From NCBI RefSeq assembly GCF_017916255.1, contig NZ_CP072827.1, forward strand, positions 4,737,501-4,801,500: a DNA stretch of 64,000 nucleotides, written 5' to 3'. This stretch comes from Streptomyces mobaraensis NBRC 13819 = DSM 40847 (GTDB lineage Bacteria; Actinomycetota; Actinomycetes; Streptomycetales; Streptomycetaceae). Positions 26,507-34,510 of the stretch are shown here, piece after piece. Within the stretch, counting starts at the first letter, position 1. Every line of letters begins with the position of its first letter. Below the pieces are notes generated by a model. The model did no database searches, was not told the DNA's origin, and worked only from the letters and a program-made list of their open reading frames with translations. Made by a program: the position numbers and the translations under genes.

Positions 26507-26668
26507 ATGGGGAAGCGCTTCTGGGAGGACGACCGGGGGCAGACCTCGGTGGAGTACCTGGGCATCATCGCCGTCGTGGTGGCGATCGTGCTCGTCCTCA
26601 CGACGACGGACTTCGGCACGGTGATCGCAAAAGCGATCATGGATCAGATCCAAAAAATTGCCAAGTGA
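26507..26668 (+). CDS. flp: Flp-type pilin prepilin
   Basis: Encodes 53 aa. After a short basic/acidic leader MGKRFWEDDRG comes the class IVb/Flp motif: predicted cleavage after Gly11, then QTSVEYLGIIAVVVAIV with Glu at +5 and Tyr at +6 of the mature chain, a hydrophobic helix, and a short C-terminus. ATG 26507 is preferred over ATG 26501 because GGAGGGG is then 6 nt away. The A24 peptidase at 31724-32464 is the likely processing enzyme. The stop overlaps the next start (GTGA). Confidence 0.93.
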   Translation: MGKRFWEDDRGQTSVEYLGIIAVVVAIVLVLTTTDFGTVIAKAIMDQIQKIAK

Positions 26669-27315
26669 CCCAGGGGTCCGCACCGTTCGGCCCGCCGGTC
26701 GGCGGACGCGACGCGGGCCAGGCGTTCCCCCTGTACATCGTGGCGATCGCCGGGTTCCTGTTCGTCGCCCTCGCCGTCTTCGCCGTCGGCATGGCGGGAG
26801 CCGCCAGGAACGGCACCCGGTCCGCCGCCGACGCCGCGGCCCTCGCCGCCGCCCAGGACTACCGGGAGCAGTCCTACACCGGCTTCCTCCGGGACCTCGT
26901 CGCCCGGCCGGGCGGCGACTGGCGGCGCTGGTTCGACGGTCGCGGCGACGCCCCCGCCACCGCCTGCCGCGAAGCGGAACGCCTCGCCCGCGACAACGCC
27001 GCCGGTCTCACCGGCCCCGGCTGCGCAGCGGCCCCCGGGCCCGACCCCACGACGCTCGCCTTCGACGTCACCGTCACTACCCGCGACGGCATCGGCATGT
27101 CCGTCGTCCCCGGCACCGAAGACGTCCACCCCACCGTCAGCTCCCGCGCCGTCGTCACCCCCCGCTGCCGCCCCGCCCCGGGCGGGGACGCCGGCGCCCC
27201 GTACGCCCGGTTCGACTGCGACGACGGACCGCTGACCGTCGACCCCGCCCACCCCGACCCCCGGCTCACGGCACGCACCCTCTTCGCCGTCCGCCTCGCC
27301 GCCACCGACCGATGA
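26665..27315 (+). CDS. TadG-like / Tad-associated membrane protein
   Basis: Encodes 216 aa. Begins GTG within the flp stop (4-bp overlap), so coupled. N-terminal DAGQAFPLYIVAIAGFLFVALAVFAV resembles the TadE/TadG-type N-terminal TM, followed by GAARNGTRSAADAAALAAAQ, typical of the TadG-like N-terminal region. The exterior part contains four Cys. Likely a minor pseudopilin or assembly component. Confidence 0.85.
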   Translation: MTQGSAPFGPPVGGRDAGQAFPLYIVAIAGFLFVALAVFAVGMAGAARNGTRSAADAAALAAAQDYREQSYTGFLRDLVARPGGDWRRWFDGRGDAPATACREAERLARDNAAGLTGPGCAAAPGPDPTTLAFDVTVTTRDGIGMSVVPGTEDVHPTVSSRAVVTPRCRPAPGGDAGAPYARFDCDDGPLTVDPAHPDPRLTARTLFAVRLAATDR

Positions 27316-27340
27316 CCCCACGAGCGGAGGAACGCCACCC

Positions 27341-27922
27341 ATGAGCACAGGGCGCCGAAACCCCCGGGCCGTGCTGCCGGTGTCGCTCGCCATCGCCGCG
27401 GTGCTCGCCCTCTCCGGCTGCGGAGGCGACGGCGACGGCGGTGGCGACGAGCGGAACGCGTCGGGCCGGCCGACCGCCGCGGACACCGGAGAACCCGAGC
27501 CCGAAAGCCAGGCGAAATCCTCGTCGTCCCGACCACTGGGGGAAATGCGCAACGGCGACGGAATCGTCGTGACCATCACCTCCGCCGCCCGGGAGGGCGG
27601 CGGGTTCGTCACCGTCCAGGGAACCGTCACCAACCACGGCACCAAAATGTTCAACGCCTTGGAATGGCGGTCCAAGGAAACCGACGTGAGATCCCAGTCC
27701 GCCGTCTCGGGCGCCACCCTCGTCGACACCAAGGGAAAGAAGCGCTACCTCGTCCTCCGGGACACCGACGGCCAGTGCCTGTGCAGCACCGGCCTGACAG
27801 GGATCAAACCGCAGGAGTCCCGGCCCCTTTTCGCCCAGTTCCCCGCGCCACCCGCCGACGTCTCCCAGGTCGACTTCCAGATCCCCACCATGCCCACCGT
27901 CCGCATCGCGCTCTCGGGATGA
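27341..27922 (+). CDS. Secreted lipoprotein of the tad cluster
   Basis: Encodes 193 aa. Signal peptide with lipobox LSGC at about residues 24-27, then an acidic Gly/Ser/Glu-rich linker and a beta-rich domain (VTITSAAREGGGFVTVQGTVTNHG) resembling DUF4352-like immunoglobulin modules; CLCST near the C-terminus may be disulfide-bonded. GGAGG upstream. Three bp from the OmpA-like gene, so the two are coexpressed. Confidence 0.83.
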   Translation: MSTGRRNPRAVLPVSLAIAAVLALSGCGGDGDGGGDERNASGRPTAADTGEPEPESQAKSSSSRPLGEMRNGDGIVVTITSAAREGGGFVTVQGTVTNHGTKMFNALEWRSKETDVRSQSAVSGATLVDTKGKKRYLVLRDTDGQCLCSTGLTGIKPQESRPLFAQFPAPPADVSQVDFQIPTMPTVRIALSG

Positions 27923-27925
27923 GCC

Positions 27926-28558
27926 GTGACCCGCCCTCAGCCGACACCGCCCGCCCGCCGCCACCGGCCGATCGCCGCGGCCGTCCTCACGGCGGCCGCC
28001 CTCCTCGCCGCCACACCGGCCCCCGCCCACGCCGCCGGCCCCGGCGACCCGGCCCGCAGCGAACCCCCCGTCAAGTTGGACGCCCACGCCCCCGGACTCA
28101 AACTGCGCAAGGGGGCGAAGCTCGCCCCCGGCCGCGTCCTCGACATCAAATCCGTCATCGAGACCGGCAACGGCAGCGAACGCCGCGTGGACACCAATGT
28201 GAACGTCACCTTCGCCCTCCAGGCCGAAGTCCTCTTCGACAAGGACAGTTCGTCTCTCAACAGCGCCGCCGCCCAACGCATAAAGACCATCGCCGACGAA
28301 GCACGCAACCAACACGCCACCACCCTGCGCGTCTTCGGATTCACCGACAACCTGGGATCCGCCGACCACGGAATAGCCCTGTCCAAAGAACGCGCCAACG
28401 CCGTACAGCGCCAACTCGCCAAAGAACTCGGCTCCTCCTCGATCTCCTACCAGATCCGCGGCTACGGCGAGGACTACCCCATCGCCGACAACGCCACGGA
28501 GGACGGCCGCCGCAAAAACCGCAGGGTCGAGGTCAGCTTCCCCCGCCAAGGACGGTGA
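27926..28558 (+). CDS. OmpA-like peptidoglycan-binding secreted protein
   Basis: Encodes 210 aa. Sec signal peptide (AAAVLTAAALLAATPAPAHA) and a C-terminal OmpA domain: ALQAEVLFDKDSSSLNSAA, VFGFTDNLGS, LSKERANAVQRQL, GYGEDYPIADN, KNRRVEV. The Asp and Arg that grip meso- or LL-diaminopimelate (TDNLGS Asp; NRRVEV Arg) are present. In a monoderm it would act in the cell wall, perhaps anchoring the pilus apparatus. GTG start, 3 bp after the lipoprotein gene. Confidence 0.9.
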   Translation: MTRPQPTPPARRHRPIAAAVLTAAALLAATPAPAHAAGPGDPARSEPPVKLDAHAPGLKLRKGAKLAPGRVLDIKSVIETGNGSERRVDTNVNVTFALQAEVLFDKDSSSLNSAAAQRIKTIADEARNQHATTLRVFGFTDNLGSADHGIALSKERANAVQRQLAKELGSSSISYQIRGYGEDYPIADNATEDGRRKNRRVEVSFPRQGR

Positions 28559-28696
28559 ACACCCCGCACCACGACCCCGCACCGAGATCATTCCTCTGAG
28601 GCGCGGATCACTGCCCCACCCTCCCCGGAACCACCGCGTCCGCCACTAGGTTGACCGATACCGCCTGACAGCGCCGACAGTCCCCGAGGAGGCCGC

Positions 28697-29818
28697 ATGA
28701 CCCGCGCCCGCACCGCCGACCTCCTCGACACCCAGGCCCGCGCCTGCGCCGAAATGGACTCCCCCCTCTACGCCACACTCCTCACCCGCGCCGCCCAGGA
28801 CGTCCGCGACGGCGGACCCTGCGCTGACGCCGTGGCCCCTCTGGAAGGCGCGCCGGGCCCGGCCGCCGTCGGACTCCGCCTGATGGGCGCGGTCCACGCG
28901 CTCGTCCTGCTCGGCGAAGCACCGGACCTGGCCGCCCACTACTCCACGGCGGGCGGCACCGCCGACGACCCCGACGCGGCGTGGGAACCGTTCCGGCGCG
29001 CCGTCGCCGACCACCCCGAGCACATCACCGCCTGGATGCGCCGCCCACCCCAGACCAACGAGGTCGGCCGCGCGAACATGCTGATCAGCGGCCTGCTCGT
29101 CACGGTCACCGCCCTCGCGACCCCCGAACCACCCCCCGTCCGGCTGCTCGAACTCGGCACCAGCGGCGGCCTGAACCTCCGCGCCGACCGCTTCCGCGTC
29201 ACCGCCGGCGACCCGGCGACACCCCGCTTCTCCTGGGGAGACCCCGACTCGCCCGTCGTCCTCGACGGCGCCTGGAGGGACGGCACCCCGCCACCCCGGA
29301 TCGCCGACGCCGCGGCCCGTGTCCCCGCCCTGGACGTCGTCGAACGCCTCGGCTGCGACGTCGACCCGCTGGACCCCCTCGACCCCGCCGACGCCCTCGC
29401 CCTCCGCGCCTACGTCTGGCCCGACCACCCGGCCCGCCCCACCCGGCTCTCCGGGGCCATCGACCTGGCCCGACGGCTGCCCGCCCGCGTCCTCGGCCAG
29501 GCCGCGGCCGACTTCCTGGCCGGCACCGACCTCCGCCCCGGCACCCTCACCGTCGTCTGGCACTCCGTGATGCGCCAGTACGTACCACCCGCGGAATGGG
29601 CCCGGGTGGAGACGGAGCTCGCCCGGCTGCGCACGGCCGCGACCGGGCCGCAGACGGGCTGGTTCGCCCACCTCGCGTTCGAACCGCGGCGCATCGGGGA
29701 CACCCACCGGTTCGTCCTCACCGCACGCCTCGGCGACGGCCCGGAAGAGGTCCTGGCCGAGGCCCATCCCTGGGGCCTCGACGCCCGCGCCTGCGAGGTC
29801 ACCTCCCTCACCCCCTGA
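28697..29818 (+). CDS. DUF2332 domain protein
   Basis: Encodes 373 aa of the actinobacterial DUF2332 family. Contains LLELGTSGGLNLRADRF, reminiscent of a methyltransferase-type SAM loop, and WHSVMRQYVPPAEW near residue 290. Soluble, no signal. GAGGAGG gives a clear start. The function of the family is unknown. It follows the tad accessory genes after a 138-bp gap and probably has its own promoter (TTGACC at about 28652). Confidence 0.9.
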   Translation: MTRARTADLLDTQARACAEMDSPLYATLLTRAAQDVRDGGPCADAVAPLEGAPGPAAVGLRLMGAVHALVLLGEAPDLAAHYSTAGGTADDPDAAWEPFRRAVADHPEHITAWMRRPPQTNEVGRANMLISGLLVTVTALATPEPPPVRLLELGTSGGLNLRADRFRVTAGDPATPRFSWGDPDSPVVLDGAWRDGTPPPRIADAAARVPALDVVERLGCDVDPLDPLDPADALALRAYVWPDHPARPTRLSGAIDLARRLPARVLGQAAADFLAGTDLRPGTLTVVWHSVMRQYVPPAEWARVETELARLRTAATGPQTGWFAHLAFEPRRIGDTHRFVLTARLGDGPEEVLAEAHPWGLDARACEVTSLTP

Positions 29819-29908
29819 AACCGCCCCGTCGGGATCTCGCCAACCACCGCCGCCACGCGGCAGGATGGGACTTTCGAAAGCCCTGGTGGCGAATGAGGGG
29901 GGCGGTAC

Positions 29909-31195
29909 GTGACGGGCGGTACGAGGCGGTCGGCACGGAAGGGGACCCGCGCCCTGCGACTGGCCCTCGCCGGGGGAGCGCTCGTCACGCCGATGGCCCC
30001 CGCGGCCGCCGCACCCGCCGGGACGGGAAGCGCCGGACCGCCGGCCGCCTACCGGACGGCCCCCGACGCACAGGAGATCCACGGAGCACTAACCACCACG
30101 GCCACCCCACCCCTCGTACCGAGCGGCCGCACGGCGACGGACACCATCGCCCCGGGCGAGCGCAAGTTCTACGCCGTCCGCCTGGACGGCACCTCCGACG
30201 CCTACGTCTCCGCGGTCGCCGCCCCCCGCCCGGGCGGCACCCCCGGACTCCGCGACGGCATCGACGTATCGCTGCGACGCGCCGACGGCATCCCCTGCGG
30301 ACCCTCCCGCCACCGCTCCTTCCTCGCCGAGGGCGGTGCCTACCCCCTCGCCGACCACGCCGAACGCCTCGCGGGAACGGGCGGCCCCTGCGCGGCGGCC
30401 GGCACCTACCACTTCGTCGTGGCCCGGGGCGACGCCGACGGCGGTGACTCCACACCCGTCGCCCTGGAACTCACCGCCGTCACCCACCACCCGCCGGTCA
30501 CACCCAACTTCACGGCACCGCCGGGCACATGGGCCTCCGAACCTCCGTCGGAACCTGCCGGACCGGCGAAGGGCATCACCGGAGGCCGCGGATTCAACGA
30601 CGCGGCCGACGTCCGGACGGGCACCTGGAAGGACACGATCCGCCCGGGGGAGACCCGCTTCTACCGGACCCCGGTCACCACCGGCCACCAGCTGTTCGCG
30701 AAAGCGACGTTCGGCGACGCCCCGGGACACGTCCCCTATGTCGCCAACGGCGTCCGCATGGGCCTGAACGACGCCGCGCGCGGCCATGTGACGAACCGGA
30801 CGGACGGCTACCAGGGCCGCGCCGTCACCGTCCCCCTCGCCGCACCGCCGCCGGGACGGGACACGGGACCCGAAGGCTGGTACTACCTCCAGGTCAGCCT
30901 GAACGGCAAAGCGGGGCAAGGGAGGTCGGAAGCGGTGCCCATCACGCTCGTGGTCACCACGGCCCCGGCCCGGAGCGCGCCGACGGGCCCGCCCGGCCCC
31001 CGCACCCACCGCGCCCCCGACGGCGCGGCCCTCCGCACCGCTGCCGCCTCCCCGGAACCGGACGGACGCTTGAAAGCCGTCGGCTACGCGGGCGTCGGCA
31101 CAGGAACGGCACTCCTCCTGGGCCTCGGCGGCTGGTACCTGGCGGCCCGCCGACCGGAGCCTCGCAGACCGGAGCCTCGCAGACCGGTGGTGTGA
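29909..31195 (+). CDS. Secreted, C-terminally anchored protein with two PPC-like beta modules
   Basis: Encodes 428 aa. Signal peptide (LRLALAGGALVTPMAPAAAA), then two related modules each opening TI-x-PGE-x-x-FY (TIAPGERKFYAV and TIRPGETRFYRT), like bacterial pre-peptidase C-terminal domains. A Pro/Ala/Thr linker leads to one TM (VGTGTALLLGLGGWYLAA) and the basic repeat RRPEPRRPEPRRP. No catalytic motif seen. Topology suggests a surface protein tethered to the membrane. Converges with the DUF192 gene after 13 bp. Role unknown; possibly linked to the pilus locus. Confidence 0.8.
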   Translation: MTGGTRRSARKGTRALRLALAGGALVTPMAPAAAAPAGTGSAGPPAAYRTAPDAQEIHGALTTTATPPLVPSGRTATDTIAPGERKFYAVRLDGTSDAYVSAVAAPRPGGTPGLRDGIDVSLRRADGIPCGPSRHRSFLAEGGAYPLADHAERLAGTGGPCAAAGTYHFVVARGDADGGDSTPVALELTAVTHHPPVTPNFTAPPGTWASEPPSEPAGPAKGITGGRGFNDAADVRTGTWKDTIRPGETRFYRTPVTTGHQLFAKATFGDAPGHVPYVANGVRMGLNDAARGHVTNRTDGYQGRAVTVPLAAPPPGRDTGPEGWYYLQVSLNGKAGQGRSEAVPITLVVTTAPARSAPTGPPGPRTHRAPDGAALRTAAASPEPDGRLKAVGYAGVGTGTALLLGLGGWYLAARRPEPRRPEPRRPVV

Positions 31196-31208
31196 GCCGC
31201 GAACCGCC

Positions 31209-31589
31209 CTACCCGGGCCCGGATACGACGGGTCGAATCCGCACGCGCGCCCCTGCGCGCAGCCCCCATCGCGCCATGGCCCCGGCCGCCGACTCCAGCA
31301 CATGGCGGGCCGTCGGCCGGGGTCGGCCCAGACGGTGCGGAGACATGGTGCGCACGGCGAGCACCCGCATGTCCCGGCTCAGGTATGCGACGTCGATCGG
31401 GAACCGCATCCCGAAGGTGTGCACCGAACCGGCCGGGGTGAGCAGCATGACGCCCTCGATCCCGTCCCGCCCGAGCAACCCGCGCGTCCGCGCCCGATAG
31501 GAGGCGGCAACCTCCACCGGAACCGCCGGGGCCCCGCACTCCGCGGATTCGACGGTGAGGTGAGTGAAGCCGTCCATCCATGCTGGCAC
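31209..31589 (-). CDS. DUF192 family protein
   Basis: Encodes 126 aa from GTG 31589 (GGAGGGG upstream; ATG 31577 is the alternative). Family motifs: RTRGLLGRDG, the CxxF-like position replaced by HTFGMRFPIDVAYL, and LESAAGAMARWGLRAG at the C-terminus. DUF192 proteins are small beta-rich proteins of unknown function, frequently beside prepilin peptidase or tad genes in actinobacteria. Divergent from the A24 peptidase across about 135 bp. Confidence 0.9.
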   Translation of the reverse strand: MPAWMDGFTHLTVESAECGAPAVPVEVAASYRARTRGLLGRDGIEGVMLLTPAGSVHTFGMRFPIDVAYLSRDMRVLAVRTMSPHRLGRPRPTARHVLESAAGAMARWGLRAGARVRIRPVVSGPG

Positions 31590-31723
31590 CGCAACGCCCC
31601 TCCGCCTGGGCAGAACTCGACCAATCAGCCTTCCGGGTAGCCAAGTTATCCACATTCGACGGGGCGTCCACAGCTTTCGCGGGGATCGCCCCATCTTCTC
31701 GCCGGGCTCCGTAATCTCGCCGC

Positions 31724-32464
31724 ATGAACTGGTTGTTGATCGCGCTGGTGGCATCGGCCACCCTCTACGGAACCCTGGCCGGCACGCTGGTGCCCGGCGC
31801 CCGCTACCGGCTGTCGGTCGAACCGGACGAGCCCTGGCGGACAGCCGCTCCCTGCGGCCACGCGCTCGGCGGTGGAATCGGGCGGGGGTGGTGTGCGGCG
31901 TGCGGGAGGACGAGATACGGCCCGGGGGCGCTGTGGCAGGTCGGAGCGACGGCCATGGTGTGCGCGGCGACGGCCGCGGCGGTCGGCCCACGACCCGAAC
32001 TCTGTGTCTGGCTGCTGGCGATACCGGTGGGCGTGGTGCTCACGGGAGTGGACTGGGCGGTGCACCGGTTACCGGACGTCCTGACGCTGCCCCTGGCCGC
32101 GGGCACCGCCGCACTGCTCGGAGTGGCCGCCCTGTTGCCGGCGTCCGCCGGCAGCTGGACCGGATCCCTGCTCGGGGGCCTGACGCTCGGCGGCGCCTAC
32201 CTCCTGCTGTTCCTGGCACACCCGGCCGGGATGGGGTTCGGCGACGTCAAACTCGCCGCGGGCCTGGGCTGCGCTCTGGGCTGGTACGGCTGGGGTGTGC
32301 TGATACTCGGCGGCCTCGCGGGGCTGCTGCTCGGTTCGGTGTACGGCATCGCGCTGATGCTCACCCGCGGCGCGGGACGCGGCACGACCATGCCCCTAGG
32401 CCCCTTCCTGCTCGCCGGAGCCTGGCTGGCCCTCCTGGCGGGCGGATGGTCGGCGCGGCCCTGA
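31724..32464 (+). CDS. A24 prepilin peptidase (TadV/PilD-like)
   Basis: Encodes 246 aa. Aspartyl membrane protease that cleaves Flp prepilin. The two catalytic Asp are visible: Asp110 in GVDWAVHRLPDVL and Asp174 in the GFGDVKLA signature. About six to seven TMs. The N-terminal loop keeps PCGH and WCAAC cysteines, a partial version of the zinc motif of long PilD enzymes. Codon 116 is TTA (32069-32071), six residues after the first catalytic Asp, so full-length enzyme should need the bldA tRNA. Sits 4.5 kb from flp, its probable substrate. Confidence 0.92.
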   Translation: MNWLLIALVASATLYGTLAGTLVPGARYRLSVEPDEPWRTAAPCGHALGGGIGRGWCAACGRTRYGPGALWQVGATAMVCAATAAAVGPRPELCVWLLAIPVGVVLTGVDWAVHRLPDVLTLPLAAGTAALLGVAALLPASAGSWTGSLLGGLTLGGAYLLLFLAHPAGMGFGDVKLAAGLGCALGWYGWGVLILGGLAGLLLGSVYGIALMLTRGAGRGTTMPLGPFLLAGAWLALLAGGWSARP

Positions 32465-32700
32465 GGGGGAGAGGCGGGAGGGGGACGGGGAGGGAGGGTG
32501 GGGGGAGGGGGACCCCCCGAGGGGGCGTGGGACGGCGATCGGCGTGATCGTCCCGCGACCGCTCACCCGCCTCCACCCGTCCCCACCCGCCCCCCCCGAC
32601 ACCCGAACGGCCGCCCCACCCCCCATTCGGCCCACCCCCGTCAAGTCGGCGACGAGTTTGTGCAACATTTCGATGAAGGTGACGGACGGCACTCTGGGCA
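32463..32700. other. G-rich then C-rich intergenic tract
   Basis: Right after the peptidase stop, 32463-32525 has many runs of three to six G. From about 32565 to 32640 the same strand is C-rich. The two blocks could pair into a long imperfect stem, or the G block could form a quadruplex. No gene is seen. Confidence 0.5.
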
Positions 32701-32762
32701 GGTGATCACTTGGCTGGTTCTACACCGTAGCCCCAGTGCTGACATGGAGGAACGGGGGTCGT

Positions 32763-32840
32763 GTGACCCCGGCCGCCGAGGCTTACAAGATCAACAACCG
32801 TGCCGAAAGTCAGCGCGCCACGCTATGTCACCCCCGCTGA
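32763..32840 (+). CDS. Possible 25-codon small ORF
   Basis: GTG at 32763 preceded by GGGGG at 4 nt and ending TGA at 32838-32840; the predicted peptide begins VTPAAEAYKINNRAESQ. It lies in a less GC-rich island just before a strong terminator. Too short for codon statistics to be decisive; could be a leader peptide or chance. Confidence 0.3.
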   Translation: MTPAAEAYKINNRAESQRATLCHPR

Positions 32841-32869
32841 TGCGCGATGCACCCCCTCCGACCGGTTAT

Positions 32870-32925
32870 GGTGGAAACCCCCCCTCGGGCCGGTCCGTAT
32901 CCCCCCCACGGACCGGCCCGTTTTT
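32870..32925 (+). ncRNA. Candidate short 6C-like RNA with C-loop terminator
   Basis: Two C7 runs (32878-32884 and 32901-32907) lie within about 30 nt. The second is the loop of a perfect 13-bp stem, CGGGCCGGTCCGT (32886-32898) with ACGGACCGGCCCG (32908-32920), followed by TTTTT. TATGGT at 32867-32872 could be a -10. Actinobacterial 6C RNAs are about 70 nt with C-rich loops, and a mycobacterial one adjoins tad genes. The hairpin is certain; the 6C identity is inferred, since the first C-run lacks a convincing stem. Confidence 0.35.
32886..32925 (+). terminator. Strong intrinsic terminator with C7 loop and T-tract
   Basis: 13-bp perfect GC-rich stem, 9-nt loop ATCCCCCCC, then TTTTT. The 5' arm (CCGGTC) can alternatively pair with GACCGG at 32859-32864, so an antiterminator form is conceivable. 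Confidence 0.85.
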
Positions 32926-33340
32926 CATGGGGCGATGTCACTCTCCGTATGGATTCGTGCTACTCCGGGCAGTTGTGATCCGGATCCGGTGGAATTCAGG
33001 CGCCCCAAGGGCGCCGGAATCACCCACGATTCATGCACAAATCATTCGCGAAGCGTCTACGCGATGCGTATCCGACGCCCGCCGGACACGTGCGGCCGAC
33101 GCGCGCGGGCCGGTGCCCTGGCCGGCGGGCGAACCGGCGGGCGATCCGGCCCGCGCCCGCCCCCGGGTCGCCACACTGTCCTGCCCGGCCCGCCCGCCCC
33201 GCCCACGCCGAAGGCTCATCCGCGGCGCCCGGCCCCACCGGGGCCTCCAGGCCCCCGCCATCCACGCCGGCCGTGCCATCCATACCGTGCCGCCCCCGGG
33301 CTCAGCGGGCTCTCCCGAGCTCCGCAAGCGCCGCCGGCCC
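32926..33340. other. Gene-free interval before the aldo/keto reductase end
   Basis: 32926-33060 is less GC-rich than its surroundings and contains GGCGCCCCAAGGGCGCC-like symmetry near 33000-33017. 33060-33340 is very GC-rich with no credible ORF on either strand. Nothing else recognised. Confidence 0.4.
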
Positions 33341-34384
33341 CTACGAGCCGCCCCGATTCGCCCAGATGTTGACCCCTTCCGCGCTGACCGCGAAGGAATC
33401 GATCTCAGCCAGCTCCTCCCCGGTCAATTCCGGTCCGTCCAGCGCCGCCACGTTCGCCTCCAACTGCTGCACGCTGGAGGCGCCGATCAGCGCGGAGGTC
33501 ATCCGCTCGTCCCGCAGCACCCAGCGCAGCGCCAGCTGCGCCAGGGACTGCCCGCGGCGCCGCGCGATCCCGTCCAGGCCGCGCAGCCGGCGCAGCATGT
33601 CCTCGGTGAGCAGCGTCGGGTCCAGCGACGTCCCCTTGGCGGCCCGCGACCCCGCCGGGACCTCCCCGCCCAGGTACTTGTCCGTGAGCAGCCCCTGGGC
33701 CAGCGGCGCGAAGGAGATGCAGCCCATGCCCTCGTCCTCCAGGGCGTCGAGCAGCCCGTCGTCCTCCGTCCAGCGGTTGATCATGGAGTACGAGGGCTGG
33801 TGGATCAGCGCGGGGACGCCCATCTCGCGCAGCAGCCGTGCGGCCTCCCTGGTCTGCTCCGCCGTGTACGAGGAGACGCCGACGTAGAGGGCCTTCCCCT
33901 GCCGGACGGCGGACGCGAGGGCGCCCATCGTCTCCTCCAGCGGGGTGTGCGGGTCGAAGCGGTGCGAGTAGAAGATATCGACGTAATCGACACCCATTCG
34001 GACCAGCGACGCGTCGAGGGACGAGAGCAGGTATTTCCGCGAACCCCATTCGCCGTACGGGCCGGGGTGCATCAGATAGCCGGCCTTGGTGGAGATGAGC
34101 AGTTCGTCGCGGTAGGGCCGGAAGTCCTGGGCGAAGAGCTTGCCGAAGTTCAGCTCGGCGGAACCGGGCGGCGGGCCGTAGTTGTTGGCCAGATCGAAGT
34201 GGGTGACGCCCAGGTCGAAGGCGCGCCGGAGAATGGCGCGCTGCGAGGCCAGGGTGCGGTCGTCCCCGAAGTTGTGCCACAGTCCGAGGGAGATGGCGGG
34301 CAGTTTGAGCCCGCTGCGGCCGCTTCGCCGGTACTCCATGGAGTCGTAGCGAGTTTCGGCCGCGCGGTAGTGCGAATCGGTCAT
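33341..34384 (-). CDS. Aldo/keto reductase, YghZ/L-glyceraldehyde-3-phosphate reductase-like
   Basis: Encodes 347 aa, an NADPH-dependent (alpha/beta)8 oxidoreductase. Catalytic tetrad: Asp and Tyr in HFDLANNYGPPPGSAE, Lys in STKAGYLMHPGPYGEWGSRKYL, His in YSHRFDPHTPLEETM. The GPYG-GSRKYL insertion is typical of the AKR14 (YghZ) group, which detoxifies L-glyceraldehyde 3-phosphate and methylglyoxal. ATG 34384. Divergent from the prenyl synthase. The long in-frame extension upstream overlaps that gene and is rejected. Confidence 0.93.
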   Translation of the reverse strand: MTDSHYRAAETRYDSMEYRRSGRSGLKLPAISLGLWHNFGDDRTLASQRAILRRAFDLGVTHFDLANNYGPPPGSAELNFGKLFAQDFRPYRDELLISTKAGYLMHPGPYGEWGSRKYLLSSLDASLVRMGVDYVDIFYSHRFDPHTPLEETMGALASAVRQGKALYVGVSSYTAEQTREAARLLREMGVPALIHQPSYSMINRWTEDDGLLDALEDEGMGCISFAPLAQGLLTDKYLGGEVPAGSRAAKGTSLDPTLLTEDMLRRLRGLDGIARRRGQSLAQLALRWVLRDERMTSALIGASSVQQLEANVAALDGPELTGEELAEIDSFAVSAEGVNIWANRGGS

Positions 34385-34510
34385 GTCGCCACTGACTATC
34401 ACGGCCCGGTGACCGGCCGAGTTGGGTCCTCGCGACACGCTGGCAGTAATGTGGCGCTCTCGGGTGCCCGCAGTGGCGGGGAACCGCAGTGGCATGGAGG
34501 GGCTGGAAAC

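Noticed and set aside
32498..34510. N-terminal extension of the prenyl synthase frame (924 aa in total)
   Set aside because: It crosses the terminator at 32886-32925 and lies antisense to the aldo/keto reductase; the family start is at 34511.
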